43,496 nucleotides of DNA from an uncultured Eubacteriales bacterium (GTDB lineage Bacteria; Bacillota; Clostridia; TANB77; UBA1234): the NCBI GenBank assembly GCA_949283575.1, contig CASDSU010000028.1, positions 455,706 through 499,201 of the forward strand, given 5' to 3'. Under the pieces are notes generated by a model. That model saw only the letters and a list, made by a program, of their open reading frames with translations. It did not search any database and had not been told where the DNA came from. Position numbers and translations under genes: made by a program. Positions 7,794 to 17,157 of the stretch are shown here, piece by piece (position 1 is the first letter of the stretch; every line of letters starts with the position of its first letter).

Positions 7794-9380
7794 ATGATTA
7801 GTGCTAATGGAGTTACTTTACGATTTGGAAAAAGAACATTGTTTGAGAATGTAAATATAACTTTTGCACCTGGCAATTGCTATGGGTTAATTGGTGCAAA
7901 TGGTGCAGGAAAGACAACTTTCCTTAAAATTTTGTCTGGTGAAATTGAACCTTCACAAGGTGAAATTACAATGAACCCAAATGAAAGATTGTCTGTATTA
8001 AAACAAAATCACCATGAATATGAGGATTATCCAGTTCTTGAAACTGTAATCATGGGAAATAATGTTTTGTATAGCATAATGAAAGAAAAAGATGCGCTTT
8101 ATGCGAAACCTGACTTTTCAGAGGAAGACGGAATCAAAGCTGGTGAGCTAGAAGCTAAGTTTGCTGAAATGGATGGTTGGAGTGCAGAGTCAGATGCCGC
8201 AATGCTTCTAACAGGTCTTGGACTTGAAACAGAATTTCATGACAAGTATATGAGGGATTTGACTGAATCTCAAAAGGTTAAAGTTCTTCTTGCGCAAGCG
8301 TTGTTTGGAAATCCAGACGTTCTTCTACTTGACGAGCCTACAAACTATCTTGATTTAGAAGCGATTGAATGGTTACAAGAATTTCTTATAAATTTTGAAA
8401 ATACTGTAATTGTTGTATCGCATGATAGATATTTCTTAAATACAGTTTGTACGCACATTGCTGATATTGACTTTGGAAAAATCCAAGTATATACAGGTAA
8501 TTATGATTTCTGGTATGAATCAAGTCAACTTGCGCTTAAACAAATGAAAGATTCTAACAAGAAGAAAGAAGAGAAAATTAAAGAACTTCAAGAATTCATC
8601 AGAAGATTTAGTGCAAATGCGTCAAAATCTAAGCAAGCCACATCACGTAAAAAATTACTTGAAAAGATTGAACTTGATGAGATTAAACCATCAAATAGAA
8701 AATATCCTTACATACATTTTGAGATGGATAGAGAGCCAGGAAAAGAAATCTTATTTATTGAAAATATTTCAAAAGAAGTTGAAGGAAACAAACTTTTAAA
8801 TAACATTTCTATAAATGTTCAAAAAGAAGATAAGATTGCTTTTGTTGGTCCAATGGGACTTGCAAAAACTGAATTGTTCGAAATTTTAACAGACAATTCA
8901 ATTCAAGATAATGGTGAATATAAATTTGGAATTACAACTTCTGTTGCATATTTCCCTAAGGATAATACAGCTGAGTTCCAAAAAGATTTGACGATTACAG
9001 AGTGGCTAATGCAATATTCGAAAGTAAAAGAAGAAACTTTTGTTAGAAGTTTCCTAGGAAGAATGTTATTCTCAGGGGAAGAAGCTTTAAAGAAAGTTAA
9101 TGTGCTTTCTGGTGGAGAGCGTGTTCGTTGTATGTTTGCTAAAATGATGCTTTCAGGTGCTAATATTTTAATATTTGATGAACCAACAAACCACCTAGAT
9201 CTTGAATCAATCACTGCACTTAACAATGGTCTAATAAATTATAAAGGTGTAATTCTATTTACATCGCATGACCATCAATTTGTGCAAACAATTGCAAATA
9301 GAATAATAGAAATCACACCACACGGTATAATCGATAAACGTATGACATACGATGAATATTTAGAGAGCAAGCACCAATAA
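7794..9380 (+). CDS. ABC-F family ATPase (YkpA/YbiT-like) with one degenerate ATP site
   Basis: ABC-F proteins are soluble twin-ABC ATPases that act on the ribosome. The 528 residues have two nucleotide-binding domains joined by a charged linker (about 240-310), and no membrane segments. Domain 1 has Walker A GANGAGKTT (34-42) and Walker B LLLDEPTNYLD, but its signature is LTESQ (about 156) rather than LSGGQ. Domain 2 has signature LSGGE (about 438) and FDEPTNHLDLES, but its Walker A is GPMGLAKT (about 351-358), where the invariant GK is AK. The two defects fall in the same composite site. The start has AAAGGAG. Resemblance to the YkpA/YbiT group rests on GGERVRCMFAKMML and TSHDHQFVQT. Confidence 0.92.
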   Translation: MISANGVTLRFGKRTLFENVNITFAPGNCYGLIGANGAGKTTFLKILSGEIEPSQGEITMNPNERLSVLKQNHHEYEDYPVLETVIMGNNVLYSIMKEKDALYAKPDFSEEDGIKAGELEAKFAEMDGWSAESDAAMLLTGLGLETEFHDKYMRDLTESQKVKVLLAQALFGNPDVLLLDEPTNYLDLEAIEWLQEFLINFENTVIVVSHDRYFLNTVCTHIADIDFGKIQVYTGNYDFWYESSQLALKQMKDSNKKKEEKIKELQEFIRRFSANASKSKQATSRKKLLEKIELDEIKPSNRKYPYIHFEMDREPGKEILFIENISKEVEGNKLLNNISINVQKEDKIAFVGPMGLAKTELFEILTDNSIQDNGEYKFGITTSVAYFPKDNTAEFQKDLTITEWLMQYSKVKEETFVRSFLGRMLFSGEEALKKVNVLSGGERVRCMFAKMMLSGANILIFDEPTNHLDLESITALNNGLINYKGVILFTSHDHQFVQTIANRIIEITPHGIIDKRMTYDEYLESKHQ

Positions 9381-9392
9381 GGAGGTTGACTA

Positions 9393-10181
9393 ATGGTTGT
9401 CAATATTAATGGGGCAAGTGTTAATTATGAGGTTTTCGGAAAAGATGGAGGAATTCCAGTTTTGCTTTTGCATGGATGGGGTTCATCGATTGAAGGAATG
9501 ACATCGATTTGGAGATTTCTTGAATCGAAAGAAAAATATAAAATTTACGCAATTGATTTCCCAGGGGAATCTAATAAAAGTTCTGTACCGCCTGTTGCTT
9601 GGGGTGTTCCTGAATATGGCGAGATGGTGAAAAAGTTTATTGAAGAATTTAAGATTATGAAACCAAATGTGATTGCACATTCGTTTGGTGGAAGGGTTAC
9701 AATTTATCTTGCTTCTAAGTATCAAGATTTGTTTGATAAAATTATTCTTACTGATGCTGCTGGTGTTAAGGCCAAAATGACTTTTAGAAAGTTTAGAAGA
9801 AAGATTGCTTTTAAGTGTGGAAAAGTTGCACTTAAAATTTTTACAAGTAAGAAGAATTATGAAAGAAAGATGCAAGAGTTTAGAGATAAATATAGTTCAC
9901 CTGATTATAAAGCTCTTAAGTCAGACGTAATGAGAGAAACTTTTAAGAAAGTTATTTCACTTGATTTGACACCAAATTTGAAGAATATAACTCGTCCGAC
10001 CCTGTTGATTTGGGGCGAAAATGATATTGATACACCAGTGTACATGGCAGAGGTAATGAAGAAATATATTAAAGATTCAGGACTTGTTGTTTTAAAAGAT
10101 GCGAAACATTTTTCGTACATCGATAAAGTTTTTGAATATAATATGATAGTAGATAATTTTTTAGGTAGTGAAGAAAAATAG
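9393..10181 (+). CDS. Alpha/beta-hydrolase
   Basis: This is a 262-residue single-domain alpha/beta hydrolase. The oxyanion region LLLHGWGSS, the nucleophile elbow AHSFGG, the acid in WGENDIDTP and the catalytic His in DAKHFSY are all present in order, so it should be active. There is no signal peptide, so it is probably cytoplasmic. The substrate cannot be told from sequence. It starts 12 nt after the ABC-F stop with AAGGAGGT upstream and precedes murF, an arrangement suggesting a cell-envelope link, though that is only contextual. Confidence 0.9.
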   Translation: MVVNINGASVNYEVFGKDGGIPVLLLHGWGSSIEGMTSIWRFLESKEKYKIYAIDFPGESNKSSVPPVAWGVPEYGEMVKKFIEEFKIMKPNVIAHSFGGRVTIYLASKYQDLFDKIILTDAAGVKAKMTFRKFRRKIAFKCGKVALKIFTSKKNYERKMQEFRDKYSSPDYKALKSDVMRETFKKVISLDLTPNLKNITRPTLLIWGENDIDTPVYMAEVMKKYIKDSGLVVLKDAKHFSYIDKVFEYNMIVDNFLGSEEK

Positions 10182-10217
10182 TTGTGATAATACGAAGCAG
10201 GAGGCGAAATCATACAT

Positions 10218-11939
10218 ATGTTGGAATTCATTATAACGATTTTTAGTTATGTTTTGGAGTATTTACCTTGGATAATTTATATGCTTTGTACTCCTCGAAT
10301 AATACATTTTTTTCAAATGGAAGGATACAAAACATCTGATTATACTAGATGGCTTGGAAGAAATATGAAGACTGCTTTTGGACCAGGCATTAAACAGTTA
10401 TTGGCCTGCGGCGCTATAGGTTTAATAAGTGTTTTAATTAATGGTCTTGTAGGAACTAAATTTCTTTTAACAAATGTAGAAATTCAATTTTTAACTTTGG
10501 TTGAAATGCTTGCAACTTTCACAGTTTATACAGTGGTGAATTTTGCTCAAATAAAAAAAGACATTAATGACAGAAAAAATGCAAAGAAAAAACTAGTGTA
10601 TACTGCAAGAGTTAAAAGATTGATAGCTTGGAACTTCGTGCTATTTATACTTCTTTATGCAAGCTTTATAGTTCCTAGTTTATACAGTTATGATGGTATA
10701 ATTGATTTAGCTCTTTTGAATGTTTTGACTTATATGAATACTACAATGACACTTGTTTATTGTTCTGTGTTTATTGCTCTAATTCCATTCAACGTGTTGC
10801 TTGCTAATTATCTTGCATGGCCTACTGAAACTGGAATTAATGATAGATTTATCAAACAAGCAAAACGTAAGCTTAAGAAAAGAGAGTATAAGAATTTGAT
10901 TAGAATTGGTATCACGGGTAGTTATGGAAAAACAAGTACAAAATTTATTCTGAAAACAATTTTGAGTGAAAAATATAATGTGCTTGCGACACCTGAAAGT
11001 TACAATACGACAATGGGAAATGTTAGAGTTATAAGAGAACAATTGAAAACAGAGCATGAAGTTTTTATTTCAGAAATGGGAGCAAGATATAGAAGGGATA
11101 TTGCAGAAATATGCGATTTTGTAAGACCTCAATATTCAATAATTACATCGATTGGACCTCAACATTTAGAAACATTCAAATCGATTGATAATATTATTAA
11201 AACAAAAGCTGATATCATTAACACGATGGAGCCAGACGGTGTAGTATTTTTGCCAAAAGATAATGAACATTGTAAAAAACTCTACAATAAAGAAAATAGA
11301 GAAAAGTATTCTTATTCTTTAAAAAGTAAGGATGCAGATGTGTACGCACAAAATATTGTGCTTGATGAAAATGGAAGTAATTTTGTTGCGATTACTAGTA
11401 TCGGAAAAATCAATTGTTCAACAAAACTTTTAGGTGAGCATAACATCGAAAATATTTTAGGATGTATTGCAATTGCTGTTAAGTTAGGACTTTCAGTAGA
11501 ACAAATTGAAGCCGGAGTTAAAAAAATTGAGCCAGTTCCACATAGATTACAAATTCTAAAAAATAACAATGGAACAATTGTAATTGATGATGCTTTTAAC
11601 TCAAATCCAGTTGGAGCAAAGATGGCAATTGATGTTCTTGGAAAGTTTAAGGGGAGAAAAATTGTTATTACTCCAGGTATGGTTGAACTTGGAAAAGAAG
11701 AGAAGAATGAAAACAGAAAATTTGGAAAGCACATGGCTTCTGTTGTTGATATTGCGATTTTGGTTGGACAAAAAAGAAGTGAACCTATTGTCGAAGGGTT
11801 GAGACAAGGCAAGTTTAATGAAATGAATATTTTTGTTGTTCAAGATTTAAAAGCAGCGACTGCTAAACTTGCTGAAATTTCACAAGTAGGCGATGTAATA
11901 TTATTTGAAAATGATTTACCTGATAGTTATAATGAGTAA
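10218..11939 (+). CDS. murF: UDP-N-acetylmuramoyl-tripeptide--D-alanyl-D-alanine ligase, MurF, with N-terminal membrane domain
   Basis: MurF adds D-Ala-D-Ala to the UDP-MurNAc tripeptide in peptidoglycan synthesis. The catalytic part begins near residue 225 with the ATP-binding loop GITGSYGKTSTKF and continues with ESYNTTMGN, SEMGARYRRDIAEI, SIGPQHLETF and, in the C-terminal domain, VIDDAFNSNPVGAK. Unlike classical MurF of about 450 residues this form is 573 long. The extra N-terminal region carries about four hydrophobic segments, so the enzyme is likely membrane-bound. The AGGAGG at 10199-10204 is 13 nt from the start, a little far. The adjacent ddl makes the dipeptide substrate. Confidence 0.93.
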   Translation: MLEFIITIFSYVLEYLPWIIYMLCTPRIIHFFQMEGYKTSDYTRWLGRNMKTAFGPGIKQLLACGAIGLISVLINGLVGTKFLLTNVEIQFLTLVEMLATFTVYTVVNFAQIKKDINDRKNAKKKLVYTARVKRLIAWNFVLFILLYASFIVPSLYSYDGIIDLALLNVLTYMNTTMTLVYCSVFIALIPFNVLLANYLAWPTETGINDRFIKQAKRKLKKREYKNLIRIGITGSYGKTSTKFILKTILSEKYNVLATPESYNTTMGNVRVIREQLKTEHEVFISEMGARYRRDIAEICDFVRPQYSIITSIGPQHLETFKSIDNIIKTKADIINTMEPDGVVFLPKDNEHCKKLYNKENREKYSYSLKSKDADVYAQNIVLDENGSNFVAITSIGKINCSTKLLGEHNIENILGCIAIAVKLGLSVEQIEAGVKKIEPVPHRLQILKNNNGTIVIDDAFNSNPVGAKMAIDVLGKFKGRKIVITPGMVELGKEEKNENRKFGKHMASVVDIAILVGQKRSEPIVEGLRQGKFNEMNIFVVQDLKAATAKLAEISQVGDVILFENDLPDSYNE

Positions 11940-11979
11940 AAAAATTAGGATAGGCAAATTTGAAAGGGGTTTTGTATAG

Positions 11980-13179
11980 ATGAAAAAAGTTGGTGTTATT
12001 TTCGGCGGTGTTACTTGTGAACACGAAGTTTCAATAGTTACAGGTTTGCAACTTATTGAAAACATTGATAAAAAGAAATATGATGTACTTCCAATATATA
12101 TTCATTCAGATGGCGAATGGTATATCGGCGATAAGCTTTTGAATCCGATGGTTTACAAAGACTTTGACGGCTACAAAGCTGGATTAGATAAAGGATATAT
12201 TCCTCCAACAAAACCGGGAATCGTTATTCCTGCAAGAGGTTTGCTTGGAAAAGAAACATTTATAAAACTTGATGTTGTTATTCCTGCTATGCATGGAATG
12301 AATGGTGAAGACGGTTCTCTTCAAGGTTTGTTAGAACTTGCAAACATTCCATACACTTCTTCTGGTATTTTAGGAGCAAGCATTGGTATGGATAAAATAT
12401 TGATGAAAAAAGTATTTGAAGCAAATCTTATTCCAGTACTTCCTTATACATATTTTTTACGTGATGAATGGGAAACATCGCGTGATGTAATAATTGCTCA
12501 AATTGAGGCGGTTCTTAAATATCCTATGTTTGTAAAACCTGCAAATCTTGGTTCAAGTATTGGAATTTCGAAAGCAATAGATAAAGATACTTTAATTGCA
12601 GCTATTGAAGTTGCTATTTGTTATGACGAAAGGATTATTGTTGAAAATGGAGTAAAGGATATTTCAGAAATAAATTGTTCTGCTATTGGACGTGGAAGCA
12701 ATGTTTCAGTTTCAGTATGCGAGCAACCAGTTTCTTGGAAAGAATTTTTGACATTTGATGAGAAATATTTAAGAGGTGGAAAAGGTTCTGGAGCAAAAAC
12801 AAGTGGTGCGAAATCAGCAGGAATGGCAACAATGTCACGTAAGGTGCCAGCAGAAATTACACCAGAGCAAACAGCTGAAATAAAAGAACTTACAGCAAAA
12901 GTATTCAAAGCGTTAAATTCAAAAGGCGTTGTTCGTATCGATTTCATAATTGACAATGCAGATGGAAAAGTATATGTAAACGAAATAAATACAATTCCTG
13001 GATCATTCGCATTTTATCTTTGGGACTTTGAGGGAATCAAGTATCCACAGTTAATAGATAAAATAATACAATTTGCTGAAGAAGAACATGCAGAAAAAAA
13101 TAAAAATAATTATACATACAAATCAGATATAATTAGCCATGTATCAGGTTCATTAAAAACAGGCGGAGTAAAAAATTAG
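11980..13179 (+). CDS. ddl: D-alanine--D-alanine ligase
   Basis: Ddl joins two D-alanines with ATP, providing the dipeptide used by MurF encoded just upstream. The 399 residues show the N-terminal VGVIFGGVTCEHEVSIVTG, the central MHGMNGEDGSLQGLLEL, the ATP-grasp loop KPANLGSSIGISKA (near 186-196) and the metal/product site VYVNEINTIPGS. It is about 30-50 residues longer than many Ddl proteins, including a Gly/Ser/Lys-rich insert (GKGSGAKTSGAKSAG) around residue 267. The start has AAAGGGG upstream. A strong terminator begins at its stop codon, so it closes the operon. Confidence 0.96.
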   Translation: MKKVGVIFGGVTCEHEVSIVTGLQLIENIDKKKYDVLPIYIHSDGEWYIGDKLLNPMVYKDFDGYKAGLDKGYIPPTKPGIVIPARGLLGKETFIKLDVVIPAMHGMNGEDGSLQGLLELANIPYTSSGILGASIGMDKILMKKVFEANLIPVLPYTYFLRDEWETSRDVIIAQIEAVLKYPMFVKPANLGSSIGISKAIDKDTLIAAIEVAICYDERIIVENGVKDISEINCSAIGRGSNVSVSVCEQPVSWKEFLTFDEKYLRGGKGSGAKTSGAKSAGMATMSRKVPAEITPEQTAEIKELTAKVFKALNSKGVVRIDFIIDNADGKVYVNEINTIPGSFAFYLWDFEGIKYPQLIDKIIQFAEEEHAEKNKNNYTYKSDIISHVSGSLKTGGVKN

Positions 13180-13203
13180 AGAGCAAGCAAGCTCTCTTTT
13201 TTT
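13178..13203 (+). terminator. Rho-independent terminator after ddl
   Basis: AGAGAGC (13178-13184) pairs with GCTCTCT (13191-13197) around a 6-nt loop and runs into a T tract to 13203. The stem overlaps the ddl stop codon. Confidence 0.9.
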
Positions 13204-13228
13204 CGTAGATAAGTGTAATGTAGCATTT

Positions 13229-13280
13229 TTGGACATGGGGACGGGGTTTTTGTCCACGAAAGAACATCCCTTTGTACACG
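13229..13280. repeat. Degenerate GGGGACGG / TGGACA REP-like unit
   Basis: TGGACA (13230-13235) and TGTCCA (13251-13256) flank GGGGACGGGG with the same 15-nt spacing as the copy at 5797. A second, inverted and decayed half (GAACATCCCTTTGTACACG, 13262-13280) follows, suggesting an original inverted pair. Confidence 0.65.
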
Positions 13281-13290
13281 AAAAAAGTGC

Positions 13291-13319
13291 TTGTCCTGTG
13301 TAATGCAATCTTATATAAT
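13291..13319 (+). promoter_or_regulatory. Promoter of the SLH-protein gene
   Basis: TTGTCC (13291-13296) and TATAAT (13314-13319) are spaced by 17 nt, 36 nt upstream of the start codon at 13355. Confidence 0.65.
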
Positions 13320-13354
13320 TATTCTAGATATTAGTGTTTGAGGGGGCTTTACGA

Positions 13355-15928
13355 ATGAAAAAATTTAAAGTATGTATGATAATGATATGCCTGATTATGT
13401 GCTTTTCGTCGGTTACGCTTGCTGCCAATTTTTATGATGTAAAAGGAACAGTGTATGAAGGTGTAGTTAACAGAATTGCAAGATTAGGAATTATAAATGG
13501 TATTTCCGAGACAGCGTTTGCTCCTAATAAAGGAATTACTAGAGCGGAGCTTGCGAAGATGATTGTTTTCACGAAGGGATTACAAACATATGCGGATACT
13601 TCCAACTTTGATTCAACTTTTAAGGATGCGAAAGGCCACTGGGCTGAAAACTATATAGCTGTTGCAACAGAACTAGGTCTTTTAAAAGGATATGATGATG
13701 GATCTTTTAGACCTGATCAAGAAGTTTCATATGCTGAAGTGATTGCTATAATTTTGAGAGTTTTAGGATATGTGAATATAGATGAAACTCAGGGAAACAA
13801 TTGGTATTTTGGATATACAAAGAGAATGTATGAAATAGAATTAGACAAAGGGGTTCCTGCATTTAAGAATATCGAAGGACCTGCTAAAAGAGGAGATGTT
13901 GCAATTTTTTGGTGGAATATGCTTGTTTCAGAAAGATGGGCAATAACTTCTGAGTCTGATGGAAGTGGTCTTTATTACACATATTCTCCAAAGACACAAT
14001 TACAAGTTTTGTTCCCTAAATTTTCGCAAGTTAAAGGTCGTTTAAATTCTATAGCAAATGGGTCATCTGGCGATTTTATTGAAGTTACAATAGGTGGAAG
14101 AATATATGATACCGATTCTGTAGTTCCTATATATGCATTAGGTGGAAATGCTACAGGTGTATATGATTCAGAAGAAAAAGTGTTGTATGGATTTTCAGTT
14201 GATGAAGATTTAGATGAATACGAAATAGTTGCAGGTCCAATATTCTATCTAGAAGAAGAAGGATATAATTTGAAAAAAGCCGAGAGTGAAGCTGTTTATG
14301 GCACAAAAAGTGAAGCCAATTACGTATATTTATTTGTTTCAAAAGAAAACGAAACAATTTTGAGAGCAGTATATTTAGACGCATCAAATTCATACTATGT
14401 AGATTCGATAAGTATTAAAAATCAAGAAAAAGAAGAGGATGACAATAGAAGAGATGATGATGATGAAATTAAAATTCAAGACATATTCATAAACAATGAA
14501 GAAGAGGCGTTGACAACATCTGAATCAGTTATAATTAAAAATGGAAAAAAAGTAGATTGGGAAGAATTAAACGAGGACGTTATATTAACAGAATTAATTC
14601 CACGAAAATTGTATACATATGAAGATAATGTAATTGAAGGTAATATTACAAATTACGATAAATTAGAAGAATTATACGTAGATAATGATAAATACATCGT
14701 TTCAGAAAACTGTGTATATACAATTTATGGGGAAGAACTTGATGAAGGAGAGGATGATGATAAAGATTTATTTCATGATTATCATAAAGAAATGAAGAAA
14801 TCAAAGCTTGAAGAACTTATGGTTAGAAATATTAGATTTCATTTGAATGCAGCCGAAGAAATTTCAATGATTGAGTTTGGAAAATACATGCCAAGCAATA
14901 TAATTGAAAAATATGATAATGAAGATATGAGATTTTTCTATGTAACTTCGTTATTGTATACGTCGGGCGAAGATACAATGATTATTGGCGGAAAAACGTT
15001 AGGCGGAAAAAATTTAAGATTGTATGTTGACGAATCAGATGAATTTAAAATCGGCGATTTGGTTGGTGCATCTGGTATTGAAGACACAAATGCTGAGAAT
15101 ATAGAGCGTGTTGATTCGGATATTATTTATGATGAAACTGACATTATGATAATTTATGATTCTGTAGATGAATTTTATAACGATTCATTTGGGGAATATA
15201 TGATTGTCGATGAAACGTTGTTCTACAACATAAACAAGGTTTATAAAGACAATTCAAATGAAAAACTTGAAAGTTGTCAGATCAATCAAATATCTGATTT
15301 GAGAGCGTTAGGGGATTTATCAAAATACAAAATCATTTTATTCTGTAACACAGATATGGAAATTGAAATTGTATTTGCTGAAAGAGATTTAAATAAAACA
15401 ACGTATCCTGTTGGTAGAGTAATTGAAATCACAAAAATTAGAACGGATGATGATGAACCAACACATAAAGATTATATTCCAAGTGTAAATGTAAAGATTG
15501 CATCAATTGGTGGACGTACAAATACATATGCAATGCTAAGTGGTGAGTGCTTAGAAGGAGAGCTTATTACATATGAACTTGTAGAAGAAGAATCATTAAC
15601 TATAAAAGAAAGATTTAGAACTGTATTTTTAGGCTATGAGCAAGATTTAATTATTGAATCATTTGATAGAAAGACCCATATCGCAAAAATTTTAAATGCT
15701 TCTGAAGAGATGGATTTAACAAAATATACATATGATTTCAATGGAAAAGAAATAGATTTGATGGGATATAAATATTTAGTAGCAAATGTTAGACGCGATG
15801 ATGTAACTGGTGAATGGAAATTTATAAATGGTACTTTCCATGAAAAAGAAGAACTTAACTTAGAACCTGGTGATAGAATTGCATTTGGTGAATTAAATGG
15901 AATTGCGGTAATATATCGCGGATATTAA
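13355..15928 (+). CDS. Large exported SLH-domain protein
   Basis: The 857-residue protein has a signal peptide (MKKFKVCMIMICLIMCFSS... ending near TLAANF). At least two S-layer homology repeats follow: about 24-75 (GIINGISETAFAPNKGITRAE) and about 85-145 (WAENYIAVATELGLLKGYDD, SFRPDQEVSYAE). A weaker third repeat ends near 200. SLH domains anchor proteins to secondary cell-wall polymers. The remaining 650 residues are acidic (a run of Asp/Glu near 365-380) and repetitive in beta-strand pattern, and I do not recognise them. ATG 13355 is preferred over GTG 13334 because GAGGGGG lies about 9 nt upstream. A REP-like hairpin terminator follows. Confidence 0.88.
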   Translation: MKKFKVCMIMICLIMCFSSVTLAANFYDVKGTVYEGVVNRIARLGIINGISETAFAPNKGITRAELAKMIVFTKGLQTYADTSNFDSTFKDAKGHWAENYIAVATELGLLKGYDDGSFRPDQEVSYAEVIAIILRVLGYVNIDETQGNNWYFGYTKRMYEIELDKGVPAFKNIEGPAKRGDVAIFWWNMLVSERWAITSESDGSGLYYTYSPKTQLQVLFPKFSQVKGRLNSIANGSSGDFIEVTIGGRIYDTDSVVPIYALGGNATGVYDSEEKVLYGFSVDEDLDEYEIVAGPIFYLEEEGYNLKKAESEAVYGTKSEANYVYLFVSKENETILRAVYLDASNSYYVDSISIKNQEKEEDDNRRDDDDEIKIQDIFINNEEEALTTSESVIIKNGKKVDWEELNEDVILTELIPRKLYTYEDNVIEGNITNYDKLEELYVDNDKYIVSENCVYTIYGEELDEGEDDDKDLFHDYHKEMKKSKLEELMVRNIRFHLNAAEEISMIEFGKYMPSNIIEKYDNEDMRFFYVTSLLYTSGEDTMIIGGKTLGGKNLRLYVDESDEFKIGDLVGASGIEDTNAENIERVDSDIIYDETDIMIIYDSVDEFYNDSFGEYMIVDETLFYNINKVYKDNSNEKLESCQINQISDLRALGDLSKYKIILFCNTDMEIEIVFAERDLNKTTYPVGRVIEITKIRTDDDEPTHKDYIPSVNVKIASIGGRTNTYAMLSGECLEGELITYELVEEESLTIKERFRTVFLGYEQDLIIESFDRKTHIAKILNASEEMDLTKYTYDFNGKEIDLMGYKYLVANVRRDDVTGEWKFINGTFHEKEELNLEPGDRIAFGELNGIAVIYRGY

Positions 15929-15998
15929 AAAAGAAAAAAGGAGTTTTTGGACAAAAGTCTCCGTTGCCATTGTCCAAAAGCCCCTTTTTCTTTTTGAT
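15929..15998. terminator. Long hairpin terminator built on an inverted REP-like unit
   Basis: TTGGACAA (15947-15954) pairs with TTGTCCAA (15970-15977), and the stem is extended by A/G-rich and C/T-rich flanks (AAAAGGAG against CCCCTTTTT), ending in T-rich sequence. Read on the minus strand the loop is TGGCAACGGAGACTT, a diverged copy of the GGGGACGG motif. It follows the SLH gene directly. Confidence 0.75.
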
Positions 15999-16005
15999 TT
16001 TTTTC

Positions 16006-16033
16006 TTGTTTTAAGCGCTCAGTGTGATATAAT
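16006..16033 (+). promoter_or_regulatory. Promoter of the dnaJ-like gene
   Basis: TTGTTT (16006-16011) and TATAAT (16028-16033) are spaced by 16 nt, about 58 nt upstream of the TTG start. Confidence 0.55.
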
Positions 16034-16091
16034 TATTCTGAAAAAGTGGTTTTGCTGTTTTTTCATAGTTTTTTGCAAGGAATGAAGTAGT

Positions 16092-17007
16092 TTGAAATAC
16101 AAGAATTATTATAAAATTCTCGGTTTGGCTAGCGCTAAAGTGAGTGATGAGGAAATTAAAAGTGCATACAGACATTTAGCTAAGTTATATCATCCAGATT
16201 TGAATGCAGGAAATGACGCTATTGCAGATAAGTTTAAAGATGTTAATGAGGCTTATCAAATTCTTGGGAATACAGTTTCAAGAAGAAAGTATGATAGAGT
16301 TTATTTTGCATATAAATTTAGAGATGGATTAAAAAGTGATGGTATAAAAGATAAAATTAACGTAAATACTGGTGCGCAAGATTTCTTCAACATGTTTTTT
16401 GGAAAAAAGGACGAGCCTAAAGTTGTGACTAATATTGATAAGTATTATTCTGAAAATAGACCAACTGTAGGTGAAAATTTAGAGTCAGAGATTGATATTA
16501 GCTTGGAGGAAGCTTTTTATGGTGGTGAGCGTAAGATTGCTTACAGATTGCCAAATGATAAGCTTAAGACGATTTCCGTAAATATTCCAAGAGGAATGCA
16601 TTCTGGCGAAATGATTAGACTTTCTGGACAAGGTCGAGAAGGTAAAAACGGTGGGCAAAATGGCGATATGTTTATTAAAGTCAATATTTTACCGCATAAT
16701 AAGTTTGAGATTGATGGTCTTGATCTGATAACAGAACTTCCACTTACGCCTTGGGAGGCGGCTTTAGGGTGTGAAGTTGGTGTTGATGGTCTTGATTCAA
16801 ATATATTGCTTAATGTGCCGGAAGGAACTGTAACTGGTGATAAATTCCGTATTGCTAATGGTCGGATATCTTAGCGTTAATGGCGAAAGAGGAGATTTAT
16901 TAATAGTTGCAAAGATTATGATTCCGAAGCGTTTGTCAGATAAAGAAAAAGAGTTGTTTTTAAAATTTAAAGAGATTTCAACATATAATCCACGTGGAAT
17001 GATTTGA
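16092..17007 (+). pseudogene. DnaJ/CbpA-type co-chaperone gene with a frameshift
   Basis: The first frame (16092-16874, TTG start, AAGGA at 16077-16081) encodes a J domain with HPD at residues 34-36. A short linker and the two-part substrate-binding domain follow (DISLEEAFYGGERKI, GDMFIKVNILPHNKF, ITELPLTPWEAALG, VPEGTVTGDKFRIANG). It then reads RIS and stops. The missing end continues in another frame to TGA 17005-17007 (YLSVNGERGDLLIVAKI, PKRLSDKEKELFLKF, ending YNPRGMI), exactly the family's normal C-terminus. Removing one base in ATGGTCGGATATC near 16862 restores a protein of about 304 residues. There is no cysteine-rich zinc domain, so this is the CbpA-like type. Real mutation or sequence error cannot be separated here. 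Confidence 0.88.
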
Positions 17008-17032
17008 CATTTACATAATAATTTGCTATAAT
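17004..17032 (+). promoter_or_regulatory. Consensus promoter overlapping the end of the dnaJ-like gene
   Basis: TTGACA (17004-17009) and TATAAT (17027-17032) are spaced by exactly 17 nt, the best promoter in the window. The -35 box overlaps the dnaJ stop codon. Transcription would start near 17039, leaving a leader of about 120 nt that includes a 14-codon ORF at 17044-17088 without a ribosome binding site. Confidence 0.85.
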
Positions 17033-17157
17033 ATAAACGTGGTATGAAGTTAGCAAAATTAAGTGGTTTTATTGAAAAATTTATTTAGTTATGTTAAACT
17101 TAGTATCGCGCGATTTTCTGGATTGATAGGTTGAAATACTAGAAAAGGGGTATGAAC

